From: Alkalibacter saccharofermentans DSM 14828
Lineage (GTDB): Bacteria; Bacillota; Clostridia; Eubacteriales; Alkalibacteraceae
Assembly: GCF_900128885.1 (NCBI RefSeq)
Contig: NZ_FQTU01000023.1
Span: 1 to 14,803, forward strand
Direction: 5' to 3'
Length of the DNA: 14,803 bases
The position numbers and the translations under genes were made by a program. The first letter of the stretch is position 1, and each line of letters starts with the position of its first letter. The notes beneath the pieces were generated by a model. That model saw only the letters and a program-made list of their open reading frames with translations, searched no databases and had not been told where the DNA came from. This document shows, one piece after another, positions 10,201 through 14,803 of this stretch.

Positions 10201-10876
10201 CAGTCGCATCTTTTTCAAGAGTCGCCAAAAGTCTCGTATCCTCACCAAAATAATCCAGTATCTGAGCTCTGGTTCCAAGGCCAAAAGCTTTCAGCAATAC
10301 TGAAATAGGAAGTTTTCTTGTTCGGTCAACTCTTACATATAAAATGTCATTCGAGTCTGTCTCGTACTCAAGCCAAGCGCCTCTATTTGGAATAACCTGT
10401 GAAGAATACAAAGGTTTCCCTGTCTTGTCAAGCTCTTCAGAGTAATAGGTTCCCGGAGATCTAACCAGCTGACTTACAATTACCCTTTCGGCTCCATTTA
10501 TTATAAATGTGCCGTTTTCAGTCATAAGTGGAAAGTCCGCCATAAAAACGCTCTGCTCTTTGACTTCAGCAGTCTCCTTGTTTATAAGTCTCACCTTTAC
10601 CTTTAAAGATGTTGCATAAGTCGCATCTCTTTCCTTGCACTCCGCCTCGCTATATTTAGGCTCGCCATCCAGACTGTAATCAATAAATTCGAGAATCAAG
10701 TTTCCCGTGTAATCCATAATCGGAGAAATATCTTGAAAGACCTCTTTCAAGCCCTTCTCCAGGAACCAGTCATAGGATCTTTTCTGAATAGCTATCAGAT
10801 TTGGAATGTCCAACACTTCATTGATTTTAGAAAAGCTCATTCTGGTATTTTTGCCTACTTTTACAGGATGCACCAT
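7208..10876 (-). CDS. rpoB: DNA-directed RNA polymerase subunit beta
   Basis: Second-largest RNA polymerase subunit; it forms the active-site cleft with beta'. The 1222-aa product starts MVHPVKVGKNTRMSFSKIN and has the lobe and fork regions. The rifampicin region GSSQLSQFMDQTNPL onward spans 483-510; the key residues equivalent to E. coli Asp516, His526 and Ser531 (here Asp492, His502, Ser507) are all wild type. PIETPEGPNIGLIG follows, and the C-terminal half carries the catalytic-core motif GRHGNKGVIS. The last 50 residues are strongly acidic. The ATG at 10874-10876 has AGGGGTG eight bases upstream. The gene has its own promoter and structured leader, separated from rplL by a terminator. Expected to be rifampicin-sensitive on sequence alone. 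Confidence 0.97.
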   Translation of the reverse strand: MVHPVKVGKNTRMSFSKINEVLDIPNLIAIQKRSYDWFLEKGLKEVFQDISPIMDYTGNLILEFIDYSLDGEPKYSEAECKERDATYATSLKVKVRLINKETAEVKEQSVFMADFPLMTENGTFIINGAERVIVSQLVRSPGTYYSEELDKTGKPLYSSQVIPNRGAWLEYETDSNDILYVRVDRTRKLPISVLLKAFGLGTRAQILDYFGEDTRLLATLEKDATETREEGLLEVYKRLRPGEPPTVDSAESLLNSMFFDPRRYDLAKVGRFKFNKKLALAGRITGRKIKDDIFHPATGELICEAGSIADEATAWEIQNAGIDKVIILLEDKEFKVVGNGFVDISKQNLPFEYDKDRVDELVNSYVLEEILSSDKSPEEMKDEFEKRMDELIPKHVLIQDIFASISYNLGLNYGIGKIDDIDHLGNRRLRSVGELLQNQFRIGLSRMERVVKERMTIQGNEAITPQGLINIRPVNASVKEFFGSSQLSQFMDQTNPLAELTHKRRLSALGPGGLSRERAGFEVRDVHHSHYGRMCPIETPEGPNIGLIGSLSTYARVNEYGFIEAPYLKVNDGIVSDEIVYLPADEEGKYTIAQANEPLDENKRFSRDKVTGRAGLKRDFVTVSPEKVDYMDISPKQIVSVATSMIPFLENDDANRALMGSNMQRQAVPLLKPESPVIGTGIEHTAAKDSGVCVLAKHPGVVEKVTATEIHIRRDDKQLDKYTILKFKRSNQGTCVNQRPIVEKGEVVHKGQILADGPSTDNGEIALGRNILIAFMTWEGYNYEDAILISEKLVKEDVFTSIHIEEYESEARETKLGPEEITRDIPNVGEDALKNLDERGIIRIGAEVNSEDILVGKVTPKGETELTAEEKLLRAIFGEKAREVRDTSLRVPHGESGIVVDVKVFSRENKDEDLKPGVNQLVRVYVASKRKISVGDKMAGRHGNKGVISRILPEEDMPFMPDGTPVEIVLNPLGVPSRMNIGQVLEVHLGLAAKALGWKIATPVFDGANENDIMDILEQADYNRNGKITLHDGRTGEPFDNDVTVGYMYILKLHHLVDDKMHARSTGPYSLVTQQPLGGKAQFGGQRFGEMEVWALEAYGAAHTLQEILTVKSDDVVGRVKAYEAIVKGENIPTPGVPESFKVLIKELQSLSLDVAVLSENEDILEIEEERVEPDSLDNFGVDIISREYEEEAPEGFIEEEVEENDFDVDTMMDDLEDDFDI

Positions 10877-10897
10877 CCTTCATTCACCCCTCGCTTA

Positions 10898-10955
10898 TAA
10901 AGTAAAAAGCCAAAAGCCTAAGTAATTTTTTTTTATTTAATTTACTCGCTTTTGG
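10898..10955 (-). promoter_or_regulatory. Large attenuator-like hairpin in the rpoB leader
   Basis: On the minus strand CCAAAAGC (10948-10955) pairs perfectly with GCTTTTGG (10910-10917). Inside it, AGTAA pairs with TTACT after a small internal loop, around an A-rich loop. The 3' arm is followed by CTTTTTACTTTAT (from 10909 down), a T-rich tract. This looks like an intrinsic terminator about 25 bases before the rpoB Shine-Dalgarno sequence, so it may act as an attenuator. A competing pairing is possible between AGTAAA (10941-10946) and TTTACT (10901-10906). Confidence 0.5.
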
Positions 10956-10987
10956 TTGATGTTGCTATTAGTATATTTTTATGTCAT

Positions 10988-11007
10988 CGCAATGTTAGCA
11001 CATTGCG
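10988..11007 (-). promoter_or_regulatory. 8-bp hairpin in the rpoB leader
   Basis: CGCAATGT and ACATTGCG (minus strand) form a perfect 8-bp stem around a GCTA loop, about 25-45 nt into the expected rpoB leader RNA. No T run follows, so it is a structural or protein-binding element rather than a terminator. Confidence 0.6.
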
Positions 11008-11038
11008 GTTGTGAAAAAATCTTTTGATGCAATTTACA

Positions 11039-11067
11039 ATGCTATCATATCGGCTTTTCTTTGTCAA
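11039..11067 (-). promoter_or_regulatory. Promoter of rpoB-rpoC
   Basis: Minus-strand TTGACA (11062-11067), a 17-bp spacer and TAGCAT (11039-11044), preceded by TGA (extended -10). It sits just after the rplL terminator and gives a leader of about 155 nt before rpoB. Together with the terminator it separates rpoBC from rplJL transcription. Confidence 0.8.
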
Positions 11068-11110
11068 TAGGATTTTATTATTTTTACGGCCCGAATCTTT
11101 TTCGGAACAT

Positions 11111-11138
11111 AAAAATAAGCGGGTTTGCACCCGCTTAT
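11111..11138 (-). terminator. Intrinsic terminator after rplL
   Basis: A perfect 10-bp stem, ATAAGCGGGT with ACCCGCTTAT, capped by a GCAA tetraloop and followed by TTTT on the minus strand. It begins about 15 bases after the rplL stop. The stable loop and stem make it one of the clearest terminators in the window. Confidence 0.9.
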
Positions 11139-11152
11139 CCGACATATCAAAA

Positions 11153-11533
11153 TTATTTAACTTCTACAGATCCGCCAACTTCTTCAACTTTAGCTTTGAT
11201 TTGCTCAGCTTCTTCTTTACTAGCAGCTTCTTTGATTGCTTTAGGAGCATTGTCTACCAATTCTTTTGCTTCTTTAAGACCAAGACCTGTAAGCTCTCTT
11301 ACAACCTTGATTACTTTAATTTTTTGGTCTCCCGCAGAAGTCAACACTACGTCAAACTCAGTTTTTTCTTCTGCTTCTTCAGCAGCAGCAGCAGCTGGAG
11401 CAGCAGCCATTGCTACAGGAGCAGCTGCGCTTACGCCGAACTCTTCTTCAAGAGCCTTTACCAATTCAGATAGTTCCAATACAGTCATATTTTTTACTTC
11501 TTCGATCATTTGAGTTACTTTTTCACTTGCCAT
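11153..11533 (-). CDS. rplL: 50S ribosomal protein L7/L12
   Basis: L7/L12 forms the mobile ribosomal stalk, present in several copies bound to L10, and recruits and stimulates the translational GTPases. The 126-aa protein has an N-terminal dimerisation helix region (1-33), an Ala-rich flexible hinge (about 36-52) and a compact C-terminal domain (58-126) with the factor-binding segment KIKVIKVVRELTGLGLKEAK. Length is typical. The ATG (11531-11533) has GGAGG about ten bases upstream. It follows rplJ by 56 bases and is cotranscribed with it. A strong terminator follows. Confidence 0.97.
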   Translation of the reverse strand: MASEKVTQMIEEVKNMTVLELSELVKALEEEFGVSAAAPVAMAAAPAAAAAEEAEEKTEFDVVLTSAGDQKIKVIKVVRELTGLGLKEAKELVDNAPKAIKEAASKEEAEQIKAKVEEVGGSVEVK

Positions 11534-11589
11534 TTTTATAAACCTCCGTTTTATCTTCTTTTTAGTTTTTTTGTTTTTACCTTGAATAA

Positions 11590-12117
11590 TTAAGCTGTAG
11601 CTTCTTTTTGTTCCTGGACTTGGTTAAGCACTCTTGCCAGACCACTGATATTCGCTTGAAGAACTCCAACGAATCCTGCAATGGGAGCATTCAAGCCGCC
11701 AAGTACTTTCGCCACAAGAACTTCTTTCGGCGGTAGATCTGCAAGGTCTTTTATCTCTTCTGCAGAGATAATCTTTCCTCCTACCAAACCACCTTTTACT
11801 TCCATGGCCTTGTGTTTCTTGGAAAATTCCATTACGATCTTTGCAGCCGCAACCGGATCTTCATTGCTGAATGCAACCGCTGTAGGTCCGGTCAAATGCT
11901 CCATCAAGCCTTCATTGCCGGTTTCTTTTGCTGCAAATCTCATCATTGTGTTTTTATATACTTTGTAGTCAACCGATTCTTTTCTTGCAATGCTTCTGAA
12001 CTCATCAAGCTCTTCAACATTCAGTCCACGGTAGTCTACCAAGACAACACTTTGAGCACTCTGAAACTTCTCAACTATCTCTTTTACCACTTCTGCTTTT
12101 AAATCTCTGTTTGACAC
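11590..12117 (-). CDS. rplJ: 50S ribosomal protein L10
   Basis: L10 anchors the L7/L12 dimers to 23S rRNA at the stalk base. The 175-aa product starts MSNRDLKAEVVKEI; it has the N-terminal RNA-binding domain (about 1-130, with YKNTMMRFA and LTGPTAVAF) and a C-terminal helix of the type that binds L7/L12 dimers. The start codon is GTG (12115-12117) with AAGGAGGTG seven bases upstream; no better start fits the family N-terminus. Its mRNA leader resembles the L10 leader RNA, to which L10, with L7/L12, is thought to bind to reduce its own synthesis. It is the first gene of the rplJ-rplL unit. Confidence 0.97.
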   Translation of the reverse strand: MSNRDLKAEVVKEIVEKFQSAQSVVLVDYRGLNVEELDEFRSIARKESVDYKVYKNTMMRFAAKETGNEGLMEHLTGPTAVAFSNEDPVAAAKIVMEFSKKHKAMEVKGGLVGGKIISAEEIKDLADLPPKEVLVAKVLGGLNAPIAGFVGVLQANISGLARVLNQVQEQKEATA

Positions 12118-12155
12118 TATTGTCCACCTCCTTATATAAACTCCACCCTATCAAT

Positions 12156-12193
12156 AAAAAAAACTCTCTTTGCGCCGAGGCATACAAAGAGAG
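12156..12193 (-). terminator. Attenuator terminator in the rplJ leader
   Basis: CTCTCTTTG (12185-12193) and CAAAGAGAG (12164-12172) form a perfect 9-bp stem with a 12-nt loop, followed by eight T (12156-12163). It lies between the L10-type leader element and the rplJ Shine-Dalgarno sequence, the position used for transcription attenuation of rplJL in Bacillus. Confidence 0.88.
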
Positions 12194-12194
12194 C

Positions 12195-12278
12195 ATGAAT
12201 TCATACTGTAATGTATAACCTCGATAGGGTATTAAGCTTGCGCACCTATTGTCTTCGGTTGAATCTTTATTTTAAATC
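12195..12278 (-). ncRNA. L10-type ribosomal protein leader RNA
   Basis: The untranslated leader between the rplJ promoter and the attenuator contains ACCGAAGACAATAGGTGCG (12241-12259) and TTAATACCCTATCGAGGTT (12217-12235). These resemble the conserved halves of the L10 leader family (GAAGAC...AGGTGCG and TTAATACC...CGAGGT). In Firmicutes this RNA is bound by L10 with L7/L12, giving feedback control of rplJL. Identification is by recalled motif, not by covariance model. The start is estimated from the -10 element. Confidence 0.82.
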
Positions 12279-12284
12279 ACATGA

Positions 12285-12313
12285 ATTATATCATCACGCA
12301 ATAAGCTTGTCAA
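12285..12313 (-). promoter_or_regulatory. Promoter of rplJ-rplL
   Basis: Minus-strand TTGACA (12308-12313), an exact 17-bp spacer and TATAAT (12285-12290), preceded by TGA. Both hexamers are full consensus, the strongest promoter seen here. The -35 lies only about 7 bases after the rplA stop, so rplA read-through would also enter the attenuated leader. Confidence 0.92.
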
Positions 12314-12319
12314 GTTTTA

Positions 12320-13009
12320 TTATATCTTCGCAGGGTTGATTTTTATTCCAGGTCCCATTGTGCTTGTGATGGTAACGCTTCGGAAGTAGGTTCCTTTTGA
12401 AGATGCAGGCTTGGCTTTTTTTATTGCATCTAGCAGTACGCTCAAGTTCTCGTTAAGCTGCTCTTGAGTAAAAGAAGCTTTTCCTACCGGAACGTGGATG
12501 ATGTTGGTCTTGTCCAGTCTGTACTCAACCTTACCTGCTTTGATATCGGAAACAGCTTTTGCAACTTCAAAGGTTACTGTCCCTGATTTTGGGTTTGGCA
12601 TAAGCCCTTTTGGTCCAAGTACTCTTCCTAGTCTTCCTACAACTCCCATCATGTCAGGTGTTGCAACGACCACATCGAAGTCAAACCAGTTTTCTTTTGT
12701 AATTTTTTCTACCATATCTTCAGCGCCTACATAATCAGCACCCGCCTGAGTAGCCTCAGTCGCTTTGTCACCTTTGGCAAAAACTAAGACTTTTACGCTT
12801 TTTCCTGTTCCATGTGGAAGCACGATTGCTCCACGGACTTGTTGGTCCGCGTGTCTTGAGTCTACGCCAAGTTTTATGTGAGCTTCAACAGTCTCATCAA
12901 ATTTAGCTGTAGCTGTCTTTTTTACCGACTCGACTGCTTCGTCTAAGTCATATAGCTTTTGTCTGTCTACAAGCTTCATTTTTTCTTGGTAATTTTTTCC
13001 TCTTTTCAT
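12320..13009 (-). CDS. rplA: 50S ribosomal protein L1
   Basis: L1 forms the mobile L1 stalk near the E site and helps release deacylated tRNA. The 229-aa product has the family signature GRVLGPKGLMPNPKSG at 128-143 and the usual N-terminus MKRGKNYQEKMKLVD. Length is typical. The ATG (13007-13009) follows AGGAGGG closely, and the gene lies 44 bases after rplK. In many bacteria L1 also represses the rplK-rplA mRNA by binding it; I could not confirm such a site here by eye. No terminator separates it from the rplJ promoter. Confidence 0.97.
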   Translation of the reverse strand: MKRGKNYQEKMKLVDRQKLYDLDEAVESVKKTATAKFDETVEAHIKLGVDSRHADQQVRGAIVLPHGTGKSVKVLVFAKGDKATEATQAGADYVGAEDMVEKITKENWFDFDVVVATPDMMGVVGRLGRVLGPKGLMPNPKSGTVTFEVAKAVSDIKAGKVEYRLDKTNIIHVPVGKASFTQEQLNENLSVLLDAIKKAKPASSKGTYFRSVTITSTMGPGIKINPAKI

Positions 13010-13053
13010 AATTCCCTCCTCGTGGTATTAGCGGATATTCCTCCCACTTTGTT

Positions 13054-13479
13054 TTACTCTTCTACAACTACGCCCATGCTTCTTGCAGTTCCCGCGATCA
13101 TTCTCATCGCTGATTCAACTGAAGACGCGTTTAGGTCGGGCATTTTAAGCTCAGCAATCTCTCTTACCTTGTCTTGGCTTATGGTCGCTACCTTTTGCTT
13201 GTTTGGCACTCCTGAACCGCTTTCTATTCCAACTGCCTTTTTTATAAGAACAGCAGCCGGCGGAGTTTTAGTGATGAAACTGAAAGTTCTGTCTTGGTAC
13301 ACAGTAATTACTACCGGTATGATCATTCCCGCTTCATTGGCGGTTTTTGCGTTGAACTCCTTGCAAAATCCCATGATGTTTACACCGTGCTGACCCAATG
13401 CAGGTCCAACTGGTGGTGCCGGTGTAGCTTTGCCTGCAGGTATTTGCAGCTTTATCAATCCTATAACTTTTTTAGCCAT
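13054..13479 (-). CDS. rplK: 50S ribosomal protein L11
   Basis: L11 binds the GTPase-associated region of 23S rRNA at the stalk base, takes part in EF-G and EF-Tu function, and is needed for stringent-factor (RelA-type) activation. The 141-aa product starts MAKKVIGLIKLQIPAGKATP. It shows the Pro-rich N-terminal segment PAPPVGPALGQHGVNI (20-35) and the C-terminal rRNA-binding domain with MPDLNA and GTARSMGVVVEE. The ATG (13477-13479) has GGGAGGTG eight bases upstream. It sits 64 bases after nusG, with a small hairpin in the gap. Confidence 0.97.
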   Translation of the reverse strand: MAKKVIGLIKLQIPAGKATPAPPVGPALGQHGVNIMGFCKEFNAKTANEAGMIIPVVITVYQDRTFSFITKTPPAAVLIKKAVGIESGSGVPNKQKVATISQDKVREIAELKMPDLNASSVESAMRMIAGTARSMGVVVEE

Positions 13480-13527
13480 GTCTTTTACACCTCCCTGTGT
13501 GTCTTGGTTATTTGTTTATCTTTTATC

Positions 13528-13542
13528 CCATGAAATTCATGG
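13528..13542 (-). other. Small hairpin after the nusG stop
   Basis: CCATGA, a 3-nt loop and TCATGG form a 6-bp stem directly after the nusG stop codon. There is no T run, so it is not a terminator. It could be an mRNA processing or stability element, or chance. Confidence 0.35.
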
Positions 13543-13543
13543 A

Positions 13544-14068
13544 CTAAAATTTTGCCACTTGGGTAAACTCCAGTTCTGCCGGGGTTTCCCTGCCGAACAT
13601 AGATATGTTTACTTTCACTTTTTGTTTCTCGTGGTTAATTTCTTCCACTATGCCTGCAAAGCCTTCCAATGGTCCGTCTTGAACCTTGACGTTGTCTCCA
13701 ACCTTCAAGTCTATTTGAGGAAGCTTTTCCTTGATGCCCATACTCTTAAGCTCGTTTTTTGACAAAGGCACCGGTTTTGAGGCAGGGCCTACGAAGCCGG
13801 TAACTCCACGTGTGTTTCTAACCACATACCAAGACTCGTCTGTCATTATCATCTTCACTAGGATATAACCCGGGAAAACTTTCTTTTGACTTACTTTCCT
13901 CTTGCCGTTTTTAATTTCTTCTACATCCTGCATCGGAACGCAAACCTCAAAAATTTGATCCTGCATATTCCTGTTTTCGACAGCCGCCTCTATATTGGCT
14001 TTGACCTTGTTTTCGTATCCGGAATATGTATGCGCGACATACCATTTCGCTTCTTCAATTTGATTCAT
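13544..14068 (-). CDS. nusG: Transcription termination/antitermination factor NusG
   Basis: NusG binds elongating RNA polymerase at the beta' clamp and modulates pausing, termination and coupling to translation. The 174-aa product has an N-terminal NGN domain (about 6-115) with WYVAHTYSGYENKVK and VFPGYILVKM (64-73), a linker, then a KOW domain from about 122 (VGDNVKVQDGPLEGFAGIVE). Length is typical for Firmicutes, with no insertion. The ATG (14066-14068) has GAGGG nine bases upstream. It lies 15 bases after secE, the conserved secE-nusG pair. Confidence 0.97.
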   Translation of the reverse strand: MNQIEEAKWYVAHTYSGYENKVKANIEAAVENRNMQDQIFEVCVPMQDVEEIKNGKRKVSQKKVFPGYILVKMIMTDESWYVVRNTRGVTGFVGPASKPVPLSKNELKSMGIKEKLPQIDLKVGDNVKVQDGPLEGFAGIVEEINHEKQKVKVNISMFGRETPAELEFTQVAKF

Positions 14069-14083
14069 ATAAACTAACCCTCT

Positions 14084-14320
14084 TTATCTTATGATCAATG
14101 CCAGCAATCCACCCAAACCCGCGTCAATAACATATACAATCAACGTCAAAATAAAGACGATGCCCAAGACAACGGATGTGTGCTGCATCAATTCATTTTT
14201 TGTAGGCCATGTCACTTTTTTAAGTTCAGCCCCGACGCCTTTTACAAAGGCAGTGAATCTTTTGATCAGTCCGGGTTTTTTAACTTTTTCTTTTCTTACT
14301 TCTTTTTCGCTTTTAGCCAT
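14084..14320 (-). CDS. secE: Preprotein translocase subunit SecE
   Basis: SecE clamps SecY in the membrane SecYEG channel and is essential for protein export. The 78-aa product is the short single-span form: a charged Lys-rich N-terminus (1-20), the amphipathic-helix signature ELKKVTWPT (32-40), and one transmembrane segment at about 49-75. The ATG (14318-14320) is preceded by a modest GGGAAGTG about six bases upstream, weaker than its neighbours. It lies 33 bases after rpmG and 15 before nusG, the usual order. Confidence 0.96.
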   Translation of the reverse strand: MAKSEKEVRKEKVKKPGLIKRFTAFVKGVGAELKKVTWPTKNELMQHTSVVLGIVFILTLIVYVIDAGLGGLLALIIR

Positions 14321-14338
14321 TCTTTCACTTCCCTATAC

Positions 14339-14360
14339 TAAAAATAAGGTTCCTTATTTT
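14339..14360 (-). other. A/T-rich hairpin over the rpmG stop codon
   Basis: AAAATAAG and CTTATTTT pair around a GAAC tetraloop (minus strand) and run into a short T tract. The 5' arm contains the rpmG TAA stop. The 8-bp, mostly A-U stem is weak; it may act as a partial terminator or processing site that lowers secE-nusG expression relative to rpmG. Confidence 0.4.
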
Positions 14361-14503
14361 GTTTCCTTGTGTGATGTGTGCTTTTTGCAAAACTTGCAGT
14401 ACTTGCTCATCTCAAGTCTTTCAGGGTCATTTTTTTTGTTTTTCATAGTATGATAATTTCTTTGCTTGCATTCTGTACAAGCCAAAGTGACTTTCACTCT
14501 CAT
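14354..14503 (-). CDS. rpmG: 50S ribosomal protein L33 (zinc-binding form)
   Basis: A short 49-aa gene. The translation starts MRVKVTLACTECKQRNYHTM and ends in a basic tail rich in Lys and His. It carries two CxxC pairs, C9-C12 and C36-C39, the zinc-ribbon ('C+') form of L33, which sits near the E site of the large subunit. The ATG (14501-14503) has AGGAGGTG five bases upstream. It is the first gene of the unit that continues with secE, nusG, rplK and rplA, a standard Firmicute order. The presence of all four cysteines suggests zinc-dependent L33. Whether a Cys-free paralogue exists elsewhere cannot be seen. Confidence 0.95.
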   Translation of the reverse strand: MRVKVTLACTECKQRNYHTMKNKKNDPERLEMSKYCKFCKKHTSHKETK

Positions 14504-14588
14504 GACGACACCTCCTACTTTTTATAAAACATCCTTTTATCTTTGTCCTTTTTAAGGCGCACTAACCCAATTCTGATTGTACTAATAA

Positions 14589-14617
14589 AAAATATCACAA
14601 TTGATATGCCCTGTCAA
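14589..14617 (-). promoter_or_regulatory. Promoter of rpmG-secE-nusG-rplK-rplA
   Basis: Minus-strand TTGACA (14612-14617), a 17-bp spacer and TATTTT (14589-14594), preceded by TGA. The full-consensus -35 and the extended -10 compensate for a weaker -10 hexamer. The expected leader to rpmG is about 80 nt and includes no clear terminator. Confidence 0.78.
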
Positions 14618-14634
14618 TATAATTTTCTTCAACT

Positions 14635-14657
14635 AAAAAAAGGCCCAAAGCCCTTTT
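14635..14657 (-). terminator. Intrinsic terminator-like hairpin upstream of rpmG
   Basis: On the minus strand AAAAGG and CCTTTT pair around GCTTTGGG, followed by a run of T (down to 14635). The stem is short (6 bp, extendable past a mismatch) but the T run is strong. It may be a second terminator after the upstream tuf gene, or an attenuator for the promoter at 14677-14705. Confidence 0.6.
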
Positions 14658-14676
14658 CTCATAAGACAGCTTAGTT

Positions 14677-14705
14677 ATTATACCACAACCTGCGACTTAT
14701 GAAAA
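14677..14705 (-). promoter_or_regulatory. Candidate promoter between tuf and rpmG
   Basis: TTTTCA (14700-14705), a 17-bp spacer and consensus TATAAT (14677-14682) preceded by TGG (extended -10). The -35 matches four of six positions. Its start site would lie only about 15 nt before the hairpin at 14635-14657, so most transcripts would be very short unless the hairpin is bypassed. Confidence 0.55.
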
Positions 14706-14741
14706 CTCTTTTTGATGTTTTTTTGTGGGTTCCTTAGCTAA

Positions 14742-14765
14742 TATAAGGGCGCCCTATGGGCGCCC
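14742..14765 (-). terminator. GC-rich terminator-like hairpin after upstream tuf
   Basis: Two copies of GGGCGCCC (14747-14754 and 14758-14765) pair around a 3-nt loop 16 bases after the tuf stop. GGGCGCCC is itself a palindrome, so each arm can also self-pair in DNA. The T tract on the minus strand is imperfect (TTATATT). Most likely the tuf terminator, perhaps acting with the second hairpin downstream. Confidence 0.7.
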
Positions 14766-14781
14766 CTCATAATTCCATGGA

Positions 14782-14803
14782 TTACTCCATGATTTCTGCT
14801 ACT
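14782..14803 (-). CDS. tuf: Elongation factor Tu, C-terminal fragment (upstream tuf copy)
   Basis: Only the last seven codons lie in the window: VAEIME and a TAA stop (14782-14784). This matches the usual C-terminus of clostridial EF-Tu (VVAEI-E). Six residues alone are weak evidence, but the position directly upstream of rpmG-secE-nusG is a known place for a second tuf copy in Firmicutes, and a terminator hairpin follows. With the N-terminus at 1-59 this implies two tuf genes in the same orientation about 14.7 kb apart. Confidence 0.8.

Noticed and set aside
10821..10881. Short ATG frame overlapping the rpoB start in another frame
   Set aside because: About 18 codons, no separate ribosome binding site, and it uses bases of conserved rpoB codons; probably chance.
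14515..14532. Five-codon mini-ORF (ATG to TAG, MFYKK) in the rpmG leader whose stop abuts the rpmG Shine-Dalgarno
   Set aside because: Too short to distinguish from chance, and its own ribosome site (AAAAGG) is too close to the ATG.
14504..14781. tRNA gene between tuf and rpmG, as found in some bacteria
   Set aside because: No cloverleaf arms, T-loop (GTTCRA) or acceptor pairing could be found; the region is explained by promoters and hairpins.

Overview
This window is a conserved core 'transcription and translation' gene cluster. Every gene is on the minus strand, so transcription runs from high to low coordinates. Gene order along transcription is tuf (3' end only), rpmG, secE, nusG, rplK, rplA, rplJ, rplL, rpoB, rpoC, an L7Ae-like gene (ybxF), rpsL, rpsG, fusA, tuf (5' end only). 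This order, the L7Ae-like gene between rpoC and rpsL, RpoB and RpoC of compact Gram-positive length, strong Shine-Dalgarno sequences and moderately AT-rich DNA point to a low-GC Firmicute. The two tuf copies and the RpoB and EF-G sequences suggest Clostridia or Tissierellia, but genus cannot be read from the window.

The promoters, leaders and terminators seen here divide the cluster into four units. Unit 1 (about 14617 to 12320) is rpmG-secE-nusG-rplK-rplA, behind a TTGACA promoter. Upstream of it, between tuf and rpmG, is a compact promoter-hairpin module. Unit 2 (12313 to 11111) is rplJ-rplL, with a near-consensus promoter, an L10-type leader with an intrinsic attenuator, and a strong terminator after rplL. 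Unit 3 (11067 to 3588) is rpoB-rpoC, with its own promoter and a leader of about 155 nt that holds two hairpins, one of them attenuator-like. Unit 4 (3582 to 1 and beyond) is ybxF-rpsL-rpsG-fusA-tuf. Its promoter -10 element sits inside a perfect 10-bp inverted repeat, and a terminator-like hairpin lies between ybxF and rpsL.

The products work together. RpoB and RpoC are the catalytic subunits of RNA polymerase, and NusG is its elongation factor. L33, L11, L1, L10, L7/L12, S12 and S7 build the ribosome. L11, L10 and L7/L12 form the stalk base and stalk that recruit EF-G and EF-Tu, and those factors are encoded at the other end of the cluster. SecE belongs to the SecYEG protein export channel.

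The coding content is ordinary. I found no mobile element, CRISPR array, tRNA, rRNA or foreign gene. The observations worth a second look are in the intergenic regulatory DNA: the dyad around the ybxF promoter, alternative RNA structures in the rplJ leader, a possible attenuator in the rpoB leader, the tuf-rpmG module, and a shared promoter design in all units. Four genes (fusA, rpsG, rplJ, rpoC) appear to start with GTG or TTG. All RNA structures and promoters were found by eye and have not been tested by folding software or experiment.
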